A DNA stretch of 56,808 nt from Bacteroidota bacterium (GCA_024277895.1 JAJRUH010000065.1:1-56808); one strand, 5' to 3'; positions 9,841 through 19,766 are shown, counted from the first letter of the stretch. A program made the numbers and translations. The notes: generated from the letters alone by a model not told the origin.

Positions 9841-10608
9841 ATGAAAGAAAAAATTAAAAGTCTGTTTTTTAAAATTTGGTATTGGTACATTAGTTCTGCA
9901 GATAAAAATGCGGAAGTTATTTTTATGAATTACGGATATTCAAAGGAAAAAGAAGAACTTAAACTTGACGAAAAAGATAAAAAAAACAGATACTCAATAC
10001 AATTATATAACCTTGTCGCCAAAGGAGTTGATATTACAGAAAAAGATTTATTAGAAGTCGGGTGCGGAAGAGGCGGAGGTCTGTCCTATATTAATCAAAA
10101 TTTGTTACCGAAAAATGTTACGGGTATTGATTTGAATAAAAAAGCAATTCAATTTTGCAATAAATTTTATAAAGATACAAATAGTACATTTATACAGGCA
10201 AATGCACAAAAACTGCCTTTTGAAGACAACTCCTTTGATGTTGTATTAAACGTAGAATCATCACATCGCTATCCGCAACCGGAAGTTTTTTTCAAGGAAG
10301 TTTATCGTGTATTAAAACCCGAAGGATACTTTTTATTTGCCGATTTCAGATATGATTATGAAATTGAAGAGACGGAATTACAATTAAAAAAATCCGGTTT
10401 GAAAATTGAAAAGAAACAAGACATCACTCAAAACGTAGTTAAAGCATTAAAATTTGCAACACCCGACAGAGAAATATTAATAAAAAAAATAGTTCCTAAA
10501 TTACTGCAAAATTTAGCCGGACAATTTGCTGCAATTGCAGGAACTCCGACATATAATAAATTTTTAACTCGTAAATTCATTTACTTTAATTATATTTTAA
10601 AAAAATAA
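9841..10608 (+). CDS. Class I SAM-dependent methyltransferase
   Basis: This 255-residue protein has Rossmann-fold motif I LLEVGCGRGGGLSYI (residues 70-84), an acidic motif II region TGIDLNKKAI, and post-motif FDVVLNVESSHRYPQPEVFFKEVYRVLKPEGYF. The pattern resembles small-molecule or lipid methyltransferases (the UbiE/phthiotriol type) rather than nucleic-acid enzymes. It is the first structural gene after the TetR regulator, and the next gene begins 26 bp downstream. Given its neighbours, the substrate may be a lipid or lipid head group. That is an inference from context only. Confidence 0.8.
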   Translation: MKEKIKSLFFKIWYWYISSADKNAEVIFMNYGYSKEKEELKLDEKDKKNRYSIQLYNLVAKGVDITEKDLLEVGCGRGGGLSYINQNLLPKNVTGIDLNKKAIQFCNKFYKDTNSTFIQANAQKLPFEDNSFDVVLNVESSHRYPQPEVFFKEVYRVLKPEGYFLFADFRYDYEIEETELQLKKSGLKIEKKQDITQNVVKALKFATPDREILIKKIVPKLLQNLAGQFAAIAGTPTYNKFLTRKFIYFNYILKK

Positions 10609-10634
10609 ATAGTATTTGAAGTAAAATTTCGATA

Positions 10635-11756
10635 ATGAAAATAACAATAAAAGAAATATCAAGCAAAAATGACCTGCGGGAATTTGTTAAATTTCCCGAT
10701 AAATTATATTCCGACAATATTTACTACATTCCGGCAATACATAAATCAGAATTTAATACACTTAACAAAAATCAAAATCCTGCATTTGAATTTTGTGAAG
10801 CAAAATATTGGCTTGCATATATTAATAATAAAATTGTCGGGAGAATAGCCGGTATAATAAACCATAACTATAATAAAAAAGTTAATAAAAACTATGTACG
10901 CTTCGGATGGTTAGATTTTATTGAAAACAAAAGAGTTCTTCAAAAACTGATTCAAGCTGTTGAAACTTGGGGAAAACAAAATAATGCAGAATTCATCAGC
11001 GGTCCGCTCGGATTTTCATCTTTCGATGCTTCAGGTATATTGATTGAAGGATATAATGAACTGCCCACATCTTTCGGTCATTATAACTTTCCTTACTATC
11101 CTGAATTAATAGAATCATTAGGCTATAAGAAAGATATAGATTGGATTGAATTCAATGTGAAAGTACCAAAATCGGTACCCGAAAATTTTGTCAGAATAAC
11201 TGATATATTAAAAACTAAATATAAACTTCATATTGCTGAACTTAAGAATAAAAAAAGTTTATTAAAATATTCAGACGAAATTTTTAAGCTGTTAAATGAA
11301 GAATATAAAGATCTTTATGCATTTTCACAACTATCTGACAAACAGATTACTGTATTAAAAAAACAATTTATTTCATTTTTAAATCCTGAGTATGTATCAA
11401 TTATTTTAAATAACGAAAATAAAATAATTGCATTCGGAATTACAATACCTTCACTCTCAAAAGCATTACAAAAAGCCAAAGGCAAACTTTTCCCTTTCGG
11501 CTTTATAAGAATAATGTTTGCTTTACGAAAAAATGATACCGCTGATACATTACTCATCGCAATTAAAAAGGACTTCAGAAACAAAGGAGTTCATACAATT
11601 ATCTTTAATGAAATTTTTAAAACCTTTGTTAAAAAAGGAATTACAAATCTTGAAACAACACGAGAATTAGAAAACAATTTTAAAGTACAACAACTTTGGA
11701 GCAGATTTGAGCACAGACAACATAAAAGAGCACGATGTTATATTAAAAAAATATAA
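10635..11756 (+). CDS. GNAT-like N-acyltransferase of the ~370 aa Bacteroidota family
   Basis: This 373-residue protein begins MKITIKEISSKNDLREFVKFPDKLYSDNIYYIP and contains ...NPAFEFCEAKYWLAYINNKIVGRIAGIINHNYN, a recognisable GNAT-fold segment. It ends ...WSRFEHRQHKRARCYIKK. I recognise the protein type from many Bacteroidota genomes, where it is annotated as a GNAT acetyltransferase or hypothetical protein of unknown substrate. The repeated GNAT-like half-domains suggest a tandem (N- and C-terminal) acyl-CoA-binding arrangement. It lies 26 bp after the methyltransferase gene and 2 bp before the SDR gene, so the three are almost certainly co-transcribed. Confidence 0.65.
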   Translation: MKITIKEISSKNDLREFVKFPDKLYSDNIYYIPAIHKSEFNTLNKNQNPAFEFCEAKYWLAYINNKIVGRIAGIINHNYNKKVNKNYVRFGWLDFIENKRVLQKLIQAVETWGKQNNAEFISGPLGFSSFDASGILIEGYNELPTSFGHYNFPYYPELIESLGYKKDIDWIEFNVKVPKSVPENFVRITDILKTKYKLHIAELKNKKSLLKYSDEIFKLLNEEYKDLYAFSQLSDKQITVLKKQFISFLNPEYVSIILNNENKIIAFGITIPSLSKALQKAKGKLFPFGFIRIMFALRKNDTADTLLIAIKKDFRNKGVHTIIFNEIFKTFVKKGITNLETTRELENNFKVQQLWSRFEHRQHKRARCYIKKI

Positions 11757-11758
11757 TT

Positions 11759-12685
11759 ATGAAAAGTATAAAAAAACTATTTACTGATAACAGCATAATA
11801 AACAAAAATTTATTAAAGCAATACAATATTAAGTTGCCAAAAATCAAGAACCGCGAAAAAGTAATACAAGGCGGAAAAAAATTTAAAGGTAAAGTAGTAA
11901 TTATTACCGGAGCATCATCAGGTATAGGAAAATCCTGTGCCTTTGAATTTGCAAAACAAGGTGCAAAAGTTGTTTTGGCAGCACGCAGAGAAAATAAATT
12001 AAAAGAAATTGAAACTGAAATCAAACAACAAGGCGGAGATACATTTGTTGTAAAAACAGATGTCAAAAAAATTGAAGATTGCAAAAATTTAATTAAACAA
12101 ACTGCTGAACATTACGGAAAAATTGATATTCTGATAAATAATGCCGGTATTTCAATGAGAGCAACTTTTGAAGATTTGGATTTATCCGTAATAAAAGAAT
12201 TAATGGATACAAATTTCTATGGTGCAGTATATTGCACAAAATTTGCCCTGCCCTTTTTATTAAAACAAAAAGGAACAGTAATCGGAATCTCCTCAATTAC
12301 CGGTTTAACACCTTTACCCGGAAGAACAGGATATAGTGCCTCAAAACATGCAATGGACGGATTTTTAAATACTCTTCGTCTGGAAAATTTTAAAAAAGGA
12401 CTTAATGTATTAATAGTTCATCCCGGTTTTACAAGTTCCGATATCAGAAATACGGCATTGAATAAAAACGGATTACCGCAAAAAGAGTCTCCGAGAGATG
12501 AAGAAAAAATGATGTCTTCCGAAAGAGTAGCACAAATTATTGCAAAAGCTGCCTATAAACGCGAAAGAGACTTAATTCTTACAAACCAGGGAAAACTTGT
12601 TGTCTGGTTACATAAAAATTTTCCGAGCATAACAGATCGTATCATTATAAACGAAATGGCAAAAGAATCGAACCCGCAGGATTAG
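11759..12685 (+). CDS. Short-chain dehydrogenase/reductase
   Basis: This 308-residue protein has the classical SDR cofactor motif TGASSGIG (residues 50-57), NNAG (127-130), a catalytic Ser in GISSITG (about 178) and Y192-x3-K196 (YSASK). All catalytic residues are present. An atypical basic N-terminal extension of about 40 residues precedes the Rossmann fold. The sequence resembles the DHRS7B/ketoacyl-type SDRs that reduce carbonyl groups on lipids. With acyltransferases and an MMPL-type exporter around it, a lipid carbonyl substrate is plausible but unproven. Confidence 0.85.
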   Translation: MKSIKKLFTDNSIINKNLLKQYNIKLPKIKNREKVIQGGKKFKGKVVIITGASSGIGKSCAFEFAKQGAKVVLAARRENKLKEIETEIKQQGGDTFVVKTDVKKIEDCKNLIKQTAEHYGKIDILINNAGISMRATFEDLDLSVIKELMDTNFYGAVYCTKFALPFLLKQKGTVIGISSITGLTPLPGRTGYSASKHAMDGFLNTLRLENFKKGLNVLIVHPGFTSSDIRNTALNKNGLPQKESPRDEEKMMSSERVAQIIAKAAYKRERDLILTNQGKLVVWLHKNFPSITDRIIINEMAKESNPQD

Positions 12686-12749
12686 ATATTTTTTTTATAA
12701 AAACTGACTTTTAAACAATATTAGTTCAAACCAAGTAAATTTAAACAAA

Positions 12750-15002
12750 ATGAAGAGAATTGCAGAAGCAACGATAAAACTGAGATGGCTGATTATAGCA
12801 ATTGTTACAGTTTTAACCGTATTTTTCGCTTATCAGTTAAAAAACATAACCATTAATTCAGATCTTATCAGTTCATTACCCGATGATGACCCTACGGCAT
12901 TGTTATATAAAAATATCGGAAAAGAATTCGGAGGAAATGATATGGGAATGATAGTGTTGGAAACAGATAACATATTTAAAACCAAAGTTCTGGAAGATAT
13001 AAAACAAATTAGCGACACCTTAAAATACACAGAAGGAATTTCAACCGTAACAAGTTTAACCGATATCATCAACATAAAAAATTCTGACGAAGGAATTGAA
13101 ATCGGAAAACTCATTGATGAATATGAATTACCGACTACACAACCGGAATTAGACAGTTTGAAAAATTATGTGCTTTCAAAAGAAATGTACAAAGGAGCCA
13201 TTGTTTCTGCAGACGGAACTTCTGCCATAGTTATGTTTACTATACTTAACAATACTGATGTTCAGCTAATTGCAAAAAACATAAGAAAAAAAATACAGGC
13301 AATGAACCTGACTGAAAAAATATATTTCGGCGGACTTCCGATGATGATGAATGACATTTCCGATTTAATTATTTCTGATATTATTTGGCTTTTACCCGTT
13401 GTATTTTTACTCATAGCTTTTATACTTTTTCTCAGCTTTAAATCTGTAAGAGGCGTTATTTTACCACTTCTGACTGCCGGAATTTCCGTAATTTGGACAC
13501 TCGGAATAATGGTTCTGTCCGGTTATCAATTAACAATGATTTCCAATCAAATTCCTATTATTTTATTGGCTGTTGGAAGTGCTTATGCAATTCACGTAAT
13601 AAACCGCATTAATCAATGTAAAGAAACCGACAGAAAAAAAGCCGTTATTAAAGCTCTTTCATATATAATAGTTCCGGTAGTACTTGCTGCTGTTACGACC
13701 TCAATCGGTTTTATATCTTTTGTTTTCGGAGCTTATTTAACAATGATAAAAGATTTCGGAATTTTTACTTCTCTCGGAACTCTTTTCGCATTATTACTTG
13801 CAATATTTTTTGTTCCTGCAGTAATTGCAGCCTTTTCAATGTATAAAAAGAAAAAAGAAATCAATGAAAATAAGAAACAAGACTTATTAACAGAAAAATT
13901 TCTTAAACCTCTTGTAAATCTCCTGTTTAAACACCCTAAATATACGCTTACAGCTTGGAGTCTTCTGTTAATATTAAGTATCGGCGGAATGTTTTTAATT
14001 AAAACAAGTGTCAATATGGAAGACTATTTTAAGAAAGGCAATCCTACAAGAGTTTCCGAAGATATATTAAAAGCAAAATTCGGAGGTTCGCAACCTGTTT
14101 TTGTTGTATTCAAAGGCGATATGCAAAATCCTGAAGTATTAAAAACAATGATAAAAACAGAAAAGTATATGAAACAATTTCCGGATATTACAACCACACA
14201 ATCCGTTGCAGACCTTATTGAACAAATGAATGATGTAATGGGCGAAGGAAAGAAAATACCCGATGAACAGGCAAAAATTGAGCAGCTCTGGTTCTTATTG
14301 GATGGACAAGATATTATGTCCCAATTAGTTTCGGAAAATTTAGATAAAGGTATCATACAATCAAAATTTGCATCGAACGACACCAAAGCAATGTCGGATT
14401 TTGTAAAATATATGAATAAATTTATTTCAGAAAATTCAACCGAAAAATGTAAAATTGAAGTTACAGGAATGCCCTCCGTTTACGTAAAAATGAATACAAG
14501 CCTTTTATACAGCCAATTCAGCAGTTTAATAATTGCAATTTTGCTTGTTCTTATTATAGTCGGTTCAATATTAAAATCTCCGATGAAAGGTGTTTATGCA
14601 ATTATCCCGATTATAGCGACAATCTTAATTCTATTCGGATTTATGGGCTTTGCAGGAATTTCTTTAGATATTGCAACAGTGCTTGTAGCAAGCATCGCAC
14701 TCGGTATCGGTATTGACTATTCCATTCACGTTATCACACATTTTAATCACAACTTAAAAGCAACAAATGATGTAAACAAAGCATTGGAAGAAACTATCTT
14801 GGTCAGCGGAAAAGCAATTGTGATAAATGTAATATCGGTTGCCGCAGGTTTCCTTGTGTTACTCTTTTCTCAGATGGTACCCTTACAAAATTTCGGATTA
14901 CTGGTCGCTCTGAGTATGTTCGGTTCAGGTATTGGTGCATTAACATTATTACCTGTTATACTGATACTTGTAAACAGAAAAAGAAAAATAACAGCAAAAT
15001 AA
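12750..15002 (+). CDS. MMPL/RND family transporter (HpnN-like architecture)
   Basis: This 750-residue protein has two repeats. Each consists of a transmembrane helix, a periplasmic domain and a cluster of five helices (first cluster about residues 210-370, second about 610-745). GGLPMMMNDISDLIISDIIWLLPVVFLLIAFILF and VLVASIALGIGIDYSIHVITHFN are typical of the MMPL/SSD-like RND group. This is half to two-thirds the size of the AcrB-type pump at 5020, and the group includes lipid transporters such as HpnN and MmpL3. It abuts the next gene with a 1-bp gap. Transport of a lipid product made by its operon partners is the favoured inference. Confidence 0.85.
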   Translation: MKRIAEATIKLRWLIIAIVTVLTVFFAYQLKNITINSDLISSLPDDDPTALLYKNIGKEFGGNDMGMIVLETDNIFKTKVLEDIKQISDTLKYTEGISTVTSLTDIINIKNSDEGIEIGKLIDEYELPTTQPELDSLKNYVLSKEMYKGAIVSADGTSAIVMFTILNNTDVQLIAKNIRKKIQAMNLTEKIYFGGLPMMMNDISDLIISDIIWLLPVVFLLIAFILFLSFKSVRGVILPLLTAGISVIWTLGIMVLSGYQLTMISNQIPIILLAVGSAYAIHVINRINQCKETDRKKAVIKALSYIIVPVVLAAVTTSIGFISFVFGAYLTMIKDFGIFTSLGTLFALLLAIFFVPAVIAAFSMYKKKKEINENKKQDLLTEKFLKPLVNLLFKHPKYTLTAWSLLLILSIGGMFLIKTSVNMEDYFKKGNPTRVSEDILKAKFGGSQPVFVVFKGDMQNPEVLKTMIKTEKYMKQFPDITTTQSVADLIEQMNDVMGEGKKIPDEQAKIEQLWFLLDGQDIMSQLVSENLDKGIIQSKFASNDTKAMSDFVKYMNKFISENSTEKCKIEVTGMPSVYVKMNTSLLYSQFSSLIIAILLVLIIVGSILKSPMKGVYAIIPIIATILILFGFMGFAGISLDIATVLVASIALGIGIDYSIHVITHFNHNLKATNDVNKALEETILVSGKAIVINVISVAAGFLVLLFSQMVPLQNFGLLVALSMFGSGIGALTLLPVILILVNRKRKITAK

Positions 15003-15003
15003 A

Positions 15004-15807
15004 ATGAAGTACATAAATATAGAAGATATTATAAAAAACAGCAATTCTGAACTGTTGAAAGGTTTACCTCCGATCGTTATTAAAATATTAACAAAAATAG
15101 TCAGACAAAACGGAATAAACCATATCATTAATAAATATTCAAACTATGAAGGTGTTGCTTTTTTACCCAAAGTAATAGAAGAACTCAACCTTAAAATTAA
15201 GATAAAAGGAAAAGAAAATTTGCCTGAAAACGGAAGATGCTTTTTCGTTGCAAACCATCCTTTCGGTTTAATTGACGGAATAATACTTACAAATACGATA
15301 GGAGAAAAATACGGTAAATTAAAAGCCGTCGGTAATGATGCATTCAAATATATACCTAACTTAAAACCGATAATTGCAAATGTCAATTCTTTTGGCCAAT
15401 GTTCAAGAGAATATATTACCGAATTAGAAAAAGTATATGCTTCAGATTTCCCGATTACACATTTTCCTGCCGGTGTTGTATCGCGAATTAAAAACAGAAA
15501 AGTTCAAGACAAAAATTGGGAAAAAAGTTTTATTAAAAAAGCGATTACAAATCAAAGAAATATTGTTCCGATTAAATTTTCAGGCAGAAATTCAAACCTG
15601 TTTTATGCTGTTTATTTTTTCAGACAAATATTTAATATCAAGACAGATATTGAATTAATATTATTACCGAGAGAAATGTTCAGAAAACGTAATAAAACGA
15701 TTAAGGTCATAATAGGAAAACCAATTTCTTATAAAGTCTTTGATAAAACCTTATCTCATACAGAATGGGCACAAAAAATAAGAAGCCAAGTATATAAATT
15801 AAATTAA
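15004..15807 (+). CDS. Lysophospholipid acyltransferase family protein (OlsA/hemolysin-like)
   Basis: This 267-residue protein carries the PlsC-superfamily motif I variant NHPFGLIDG (residues 84-92). This is the HPxGxxDG form seen in OlsA/hemolysin-type acyltransferases rather than the strict HX4D of PlsC. The downstream segment FPAGVVSRI (about residues 156-164) fits the acyltransferase substrate-binding block. It would transfer an acyl chain from acyl-ACP or acyl-CoA to a lipid hydroxyl. The start codon is 1 bp after the transporter stop, so translation is probably coupled. Confidence 0.8.
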   Translation: MKYINIEDIIKNSNSELLKGLPPIVIKILTKIVRQNGINHIINKYSNYEGVAFLPKVIEELNLKIKIKGKENLPENGRCFFVANHPFGLIDGIILTNTIGEKYGKLKAVGNDAFKYIPNLKPIIANVNSFGQCSREYITELEKVYASDFPITHFPAGVVSRIKNRKVQDKNWEKSFIKKAITNQRNIVPIKFSGRNSNLFYAVYFFRQIFNIKTDIELILLPREMFRKRNKTIKVIIGKPISYKVFDKTLSHTEWAQKIRSQVYKLN

Positions 15808-15830
15808 TAACATTTAAAATCTCAACAAAA

Positions 15831-16565
15831 ATGAAAACAATTAAATTAGCAGTTTTAGTAAGTGCATTAGTCCTTACAACAGGGTTTACTGCCAATGCAC
15901 AAGATGCAAATACCATCTTACAAAAAGTAGACAATATTATGTATTCGCCAAAAGACATGACCGGCAAATTGGAAATCATTTTAATTAATAAAGCAGGAAA
16001 ACAAAGTATAAGAAAAGCCCTAATAATGCAAAAAGGTGCAGACAAACGTATTTTTCGTTTTACGGCACCTGCGTCACAGGCAGGTATAGCCACACTTTCA
16101 TTGCCTAATAACGTAATGTATTTATATATGCCGGCTTTCGGAAAAGAACGTCGTATTTCATCTTCGGTAAAATCCTCGAAGTTTGCAGGCACCGATTTTG
16201 CTTACGAAGATATGGAAGCAGTAAAATATACCGAAAAATATACGGCAAAATTGTTAAAACCCGAAGGAAACAACTATGTTTTGGAATTAAAGCCCAAATC
16301 CCCCGGATCGTCTTATTCAAAATTAATTCTTAAAGTAAATAAAACAAATTATTATCCTACTTATACCGAATTTTACGATAAAGGAAATCATAAAGTAAAA
16401 ACAGCCGAATACACTTTCAAAAAAATAGGAAAATACTGGAATGCACAAGAAATTATAATGAAAGATTTAAAGAAAAATCATACTACAAAAATGATTTCTT
16501 CAAATGTAAAATATGATACCGGTTTAAGTGATGATGAATTTACCGTAAGAAAATTAAAAATGTAA
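15831..16565 (+). CDS. LolA-like periplasmic outer-membrane lipoprotein-sorting protein
   Basis: This 244-residue protein has a signal peptide (TTGFTANAQ, residues 1-24). A LolA/LolB-like half-barrel domain of the pfam17131 type follows: NTILQKVDNIMYSPKDMTGKLEIILINKAG... then RIFRFTAPASQAGIATLSLPNNVMYLYMPAFGKERRISSSVKSSKFAGTDFAYEDM. Such proteins bind hydrophobic cargo in a periplasmic cavity. Between the MMPL transporter and the outer-membrane barrel (gap 75 bp) it could act as the periplasmic carrier of the exported lipid. The family call is firm and the cargo is inferred. Confidence 0.85.
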   Translation: MKTIKLAVLVSALVLTTGFTANAQDANTILQKVDNIMYSPKDMTGKLEIILINKAGKQSIRKALIMQKGADKRIFRFTAPASQAGIATLSLPNNVMYLYMPAFGKERRISSSVKSSKFAGTDFAYEDMEAVKYTEKYTAKLLKPEGNNYVLELKPKSPGSSYSKLILKVNKTNYYPTYTEFYDKGNHKVKTAEYTFKKIGKYWNAQEIIMKDLKKNHTTKMISSNVKYDTGLSDDEFTVRKLKM

Positions 16566-16640
16566 TAAACTCATATAAGCTCAACTGCGTCATTCTGTTT
16601 TAATTTTATTTAAAAACTCAATAACTAAAAATTTAAAAAA

Positions 16641-18023
16641 ATGAAAGTTTCAAAATTAATACCTGCGGTAATGCTTATATTGTTTATAAGCATAAATGTC
16701 GTGAAAGCACAAGATGACACCGGCAAATTAATACTGTCCGGTGAATTACTTACAGATCAGCGTTTTCTCTTGAAAAACGATAACGATTGGGCTTGGAACG
16801 AAAACCGATTAACATTTAAATCCTATAAAAAAATTACGGAAAATTCTAAATTTTATTCCGAAATTTGGTTAAGAAATATCGGTTTGCCGAATATAAATAC
16901 TTCTGCCGACTTATATAATAAAGGAATTACAGACCCTTACAATTTGGAAATCAGAGAAGCTTATGTGCAATTATACGGTTTTTTAAGTAAAAATTTAGAT
17001 GTGAAAATCGGTCGCCAACGTATAGCTTGGGGAACTGCCGATGAGTTAAATCCTACGGATAATTTAAACCCTTACGACTTAGAAGACATTTTGGATTTCG
17101 GTCGCCACAGAGGTTCGGATGCAGTCAGTTTTAATTATTATTTTAATTCCGATTTTTCGTTACAGGGTGTATATATTCCGCTTTTTCAACCGGCAAATAT
17201 GCCCGTCGGCATTTTCGCAAACGTCTTAAATCCGACCGTAGAGCTGCCGCAAGGATTAACATTAAAAGACTTTTCTGATCAAATTAATATGCCTAAATAC
17301 AATTTAGCCGAAAGTTCTGTGGCAGGTGTAAAATTTAAGGGCTTTGCAGCCGGTTTCGATTTCTCGTTAAGCTATGTTTGGGGTCGCGACGGTTTGCCGG
17401 TTTCAACATATAATACGATTATTCCTGTTGATATGACAGGCGGAGTAAATATTCATTCCGATTTATCGTTTTACAGAACACACATTTTCGGTGCCGATTT
17501 GGCGGGAAGCGTAGGCGGTATCGGAGTATGGGCGGAAGCTGCTGCTTTTTTACCTGAAAATAACGTAAATATGACAACCGATTTATCGGCACTTTATCCT
17601 ATGTCTCCTGTTCCGGTAACTGTTGACACTACAATCCTTAAAAAAGAAGTTTACCTGAAATTCATTCTCGGAGCCGATTATAATTTCGCTGACGGTTCAT
17701 ATCTTAATTTTCAGTATTTACACGGTTTTATTAACGAAAGAGGAAATGATAATTTAAATGATTATTTCTTTATTCGTTTTCAAAAGAAGTTTTTTGAAGA
17801 TAAATTATCAATAGCACCCTTAAGCGGAGGCTTTATAGTTTCCGATTGGAATGATGTGAAAAATAATTATGCAATTATTTATGTTCCTGAAATTTCATAT
17901 ATGGCAACCGATAATGCGGAAATTACACTGTCCTCAGCAATTTTTGACGGAAAAGGCACAAATATATTTGCAAATTTAAAAGACTATAATATGCTTATGC
18001 TGAAATTCAAATACAGTTTTTAA
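16641..18023 (+). CDS. Outer-membrane beta-barrel protein
   Basis: This 460-residue protein has a signal peptide (MKVSKLIPAVMLILFISINVVKAQ). Alternating amphipathic strands and frequent aromatic residues follow, and the terminal residues are MLKFKYSF with C-terminal Phe, a typical outer-membrane barrel ending. The middle resembles DUF1302/porin-like proteins (VKIGRQRIAWGTADELNPTDNLNPYDLEDILDFGRHRGSDAVSFNYYF), which in other bacteria co-occur with RND/MMPL transporters. It closes the run starting at 9841 and is followed by a bidirectional terminator, so it is probably the last gene of the transcript. Confidence 0.75.
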   Translation: MKVSKLIPAVMLILFISINVVKAQDDTGKLILSGELLTDQRFLLKNDNDWAWNENRLTFKSYKKITENSKFYSEIWLRNIGLPNINTSADLYNKGITDPYNLEIREAYVQLYGFLSKNLDVKIGRQRIAWGTADELNPTDNLNPYDLEDILDFGRHRGSDAVSFNYYFNSDFSLQGVYIPLFQPANMPVGIFANVLNPTVELPQGLTLKDFSDQINMPKYNLAESSVAGVKFKGFAAGFDFSLSYVWGRDGLPVSTYNTIIPVDMTGGVNIHSDLSFYRTHIFGADLAGSVGGIGVWAEAAAFLPENNVNMTTDLSALYPMSPVPVTVDTTILKKEVYLKFILGADYNFADGSYLNFQYLHGFINERGNDNLNDYFFIRFQKKFFEDKLSIAPLSGGFIVSDWNDVKNNYAIIYVPEISYMATDNAEITLSSAIFDGKGTNIFANLKDYNMLMLKFKYSF

Positions 18024-18069
18024 ACAGTTCTAATCAACAATTAACGCCCTCATAATCAAGATGTTTTAA

Positions 18070-18099
18070 GCCGTGTTGTATTTTTACAATGCGGTTTTT
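18070..18099. terminator. Bidirectional hairpin terminator between convergent genes
   Basis: GCCGTGTTGTA pairs with TACAATGCGGT (three G-T wobbles) around a TTTT loop and is followed by a T run. It lies between the convergent barrel gene (ends 18023) and the CrtI-like gene (ends 18129). Confidence 0.7.
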
Positions 18100-18128
18100 A
18101 TATCGCAAAATTCAGTATCAATTTGTTA

Positions 18129-19766
18129 TTATTTATTGTTCGTTATTAAGCTCTTTTTCCCGTCAACATAATCGGCAAACTGCTTAAAAACTTTCTTATT
18201 TTCTTTTTTTAAAATCATAAGACTTGTATTTAAAGCCGATTTTACTGCTATCAGCACACCTCCGCCCAAATCCGCCCAATGTCCGCTTTGCAGTAAATTT
18301 TTTACGGGTGTTTTATAAGAAGCAACTTTATTCATAATATTTTCTTTTCCCGGTTTTTGTCCCATCATCGTTCCGTTTTTATTCAGAGTATATCGATAAT
18401 AGGTAATCGGAGTTGCTACATCATAAAACAAAATATGTTCTTTTAAATTCGGAATTAATTTTTCCTGAATGCGATTAATCAAAATTTCTGCAAATTCATG
18501 TTTCAGCTTTTTGTATGCTTTGTTGCGCAGAAAATTTCCGTTTGAATCTTTTTCACATTCCCAATAATTATTTTGTTCCATAGAAGCAGGAATAAAAATA
18601 TTCAAAGTTCCTTTTCCTTCCGGAACAAGTGTTTTATCTCTTAACGAAGGTGCCGAAATATGAATTCCGCTTTTATGCGGGTTGCCTCCGCTTAAATCTT
18701 TCCGGTTTACCGAAGCATCAAAAAAATAGATATTTTCCGTACCTATTCCCAGCTTTTCTGCCGGACAATTTAACGCAACCGAAACAGTTACTGCAGAGCT
18801 GTATATTTCCGCATTCTTCAATTTGCTTTTCTTTTTTTCGGAAACAGCATTATCGGGAAGCAGTTTGTTATATAACTCACCTAAATCGCTTGCCGAGACA
18901 ATATATTTGCACCTCACTTCTTTAATTCCGTTTTTCGTAAGAACCCTAACACCTGAAACTTCATTTTTTTCAACAATAATTTTCGTAACTTTAGAATTTA
19001 AGAACACCTCTCCGCCTCTTTCTTTCGTTTTCGCCGATAACCACTGCGGATATGCACGACTTCCGCCTTTCGGAGGCGTTTGAAAATTGTCGGAATAAGC
19101 CCAGGCAACCGGAACCAAACAGGATAGTAAATCATTTTCAGCACCGAAAATATTTTGCAATACTTGTGATTTTGAATATTTTTTTAATCCTTTCTCCACT
19201 CCTTCATCTCCGGTATATTTTATATGCGGAATAAATGCAAAAGCAAATTTCAGCATTTTTAATCCGTATATAATTTTTCCGAATAAGCTGCGTGTTTCAA
19301 CTGAACGCCCGAGATATACATAATCATTAAAAGATTTTGAAATACGCCCGGCATCTCTGAAAAAATTATTAATCCCTTTTTTCTCATCAGGAAATTTTGA
19401 AATAAGATTTTCTTTTAATTTATCAGGATTATTTGTGAGAAGATAATCGGAATTTTCAGCAGCAAATCTGCGAATTTCTGTTTGACTTTCTGCTTTCGGA
19501 TAATCTTCTCCTATAATTTTAAAAATATTACTTACAAACCCTTGCTCTCCGCAATCGTTCAACCAATGAATCGCCGTATCGAATTTATATCCTTTTCTGT
19601 CAAATCCTGCCAGATAACCTCCGACTTTTTCACTCATTTCAAAAACACAGCACGACAATCCGGCTTTGCTCAATAATGACGAAGAAGTTAAACCGCTGAT
19701 ACCTCCGCCGATAATTACAACATCATAATATGCTTTAGGGTTTATTTCTTTCATATTCGTCTGCAA
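18129..19766 (-). CDS. CrtI/phytoene-desaturase-like FAD-dependent oxidoreductase
   Basis: This 545-residue protein has an N-terminal dinucleotide-binding motif VVIIGGGISGLTSSSLL (GxGxxG, residues about 15-31), then ...GLSCCVFEMSEKVGGYLAGF, and a C-terminal FAD-binding block LLQSGHWADLGGGVLIAV. This layout is typical of carotenoid isomerase and phytoene desaturase-type enzymes and related NAD(P)/FAD oxidoreductases. No phytoene synthase or cyclase is beside it, so carotenoid biosynthesis is not proven. The minus-strand gene is divergent from UbiA (19918), with about 150 bp between them. Confidence 0.8.
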   Translation of the reverse strand: MQTNMKEINPKAYYDVVIIGGGISGLTSSSLLSKAGLSCCVFEMSEKVGGYLAGFDRKGYKFDTAIHWLNDCGEQGFVSNIFKIIGEDYPKAESQTEIRRFAAENSDYLLTNNPDKLKENLISKFPDEKKGINNFFRDAGRISKSFNDYVYLGRSVETRSLFGKIIYGLKMLKFAFAFIPHIKYTGDEGVEKGLKKYSKSQVLQNIFGAENDLLSCLVPVAWAYSDNFQTPPKGGSRAYPQWLSAKTKERGGEVFLNSKVTKIIVEKNEVSGVRVLTKNGIKEVRCKYIVSASDLGELYNKLLPDNAVSEKKKSKLKNAEIYSSAVTVSVALNCPAEKLGIGTENIYFFDASVNRKDLSGGNPHKSGIHISAPSLRDKTLVPEGKGTLNIFIPASMEQNNYWECEKDSNGNFLRNKAYKKLKHEFAEILINRIQEKLIPNLKEHILFYDVATPITYYRYTLNKNGTMMGQKPGKENIMNKVASYKTPVKNLLQSGHWADLGGGVLIAVKSALNTSLMILKKENKKVFKQFADYVDGKKSLITNNK

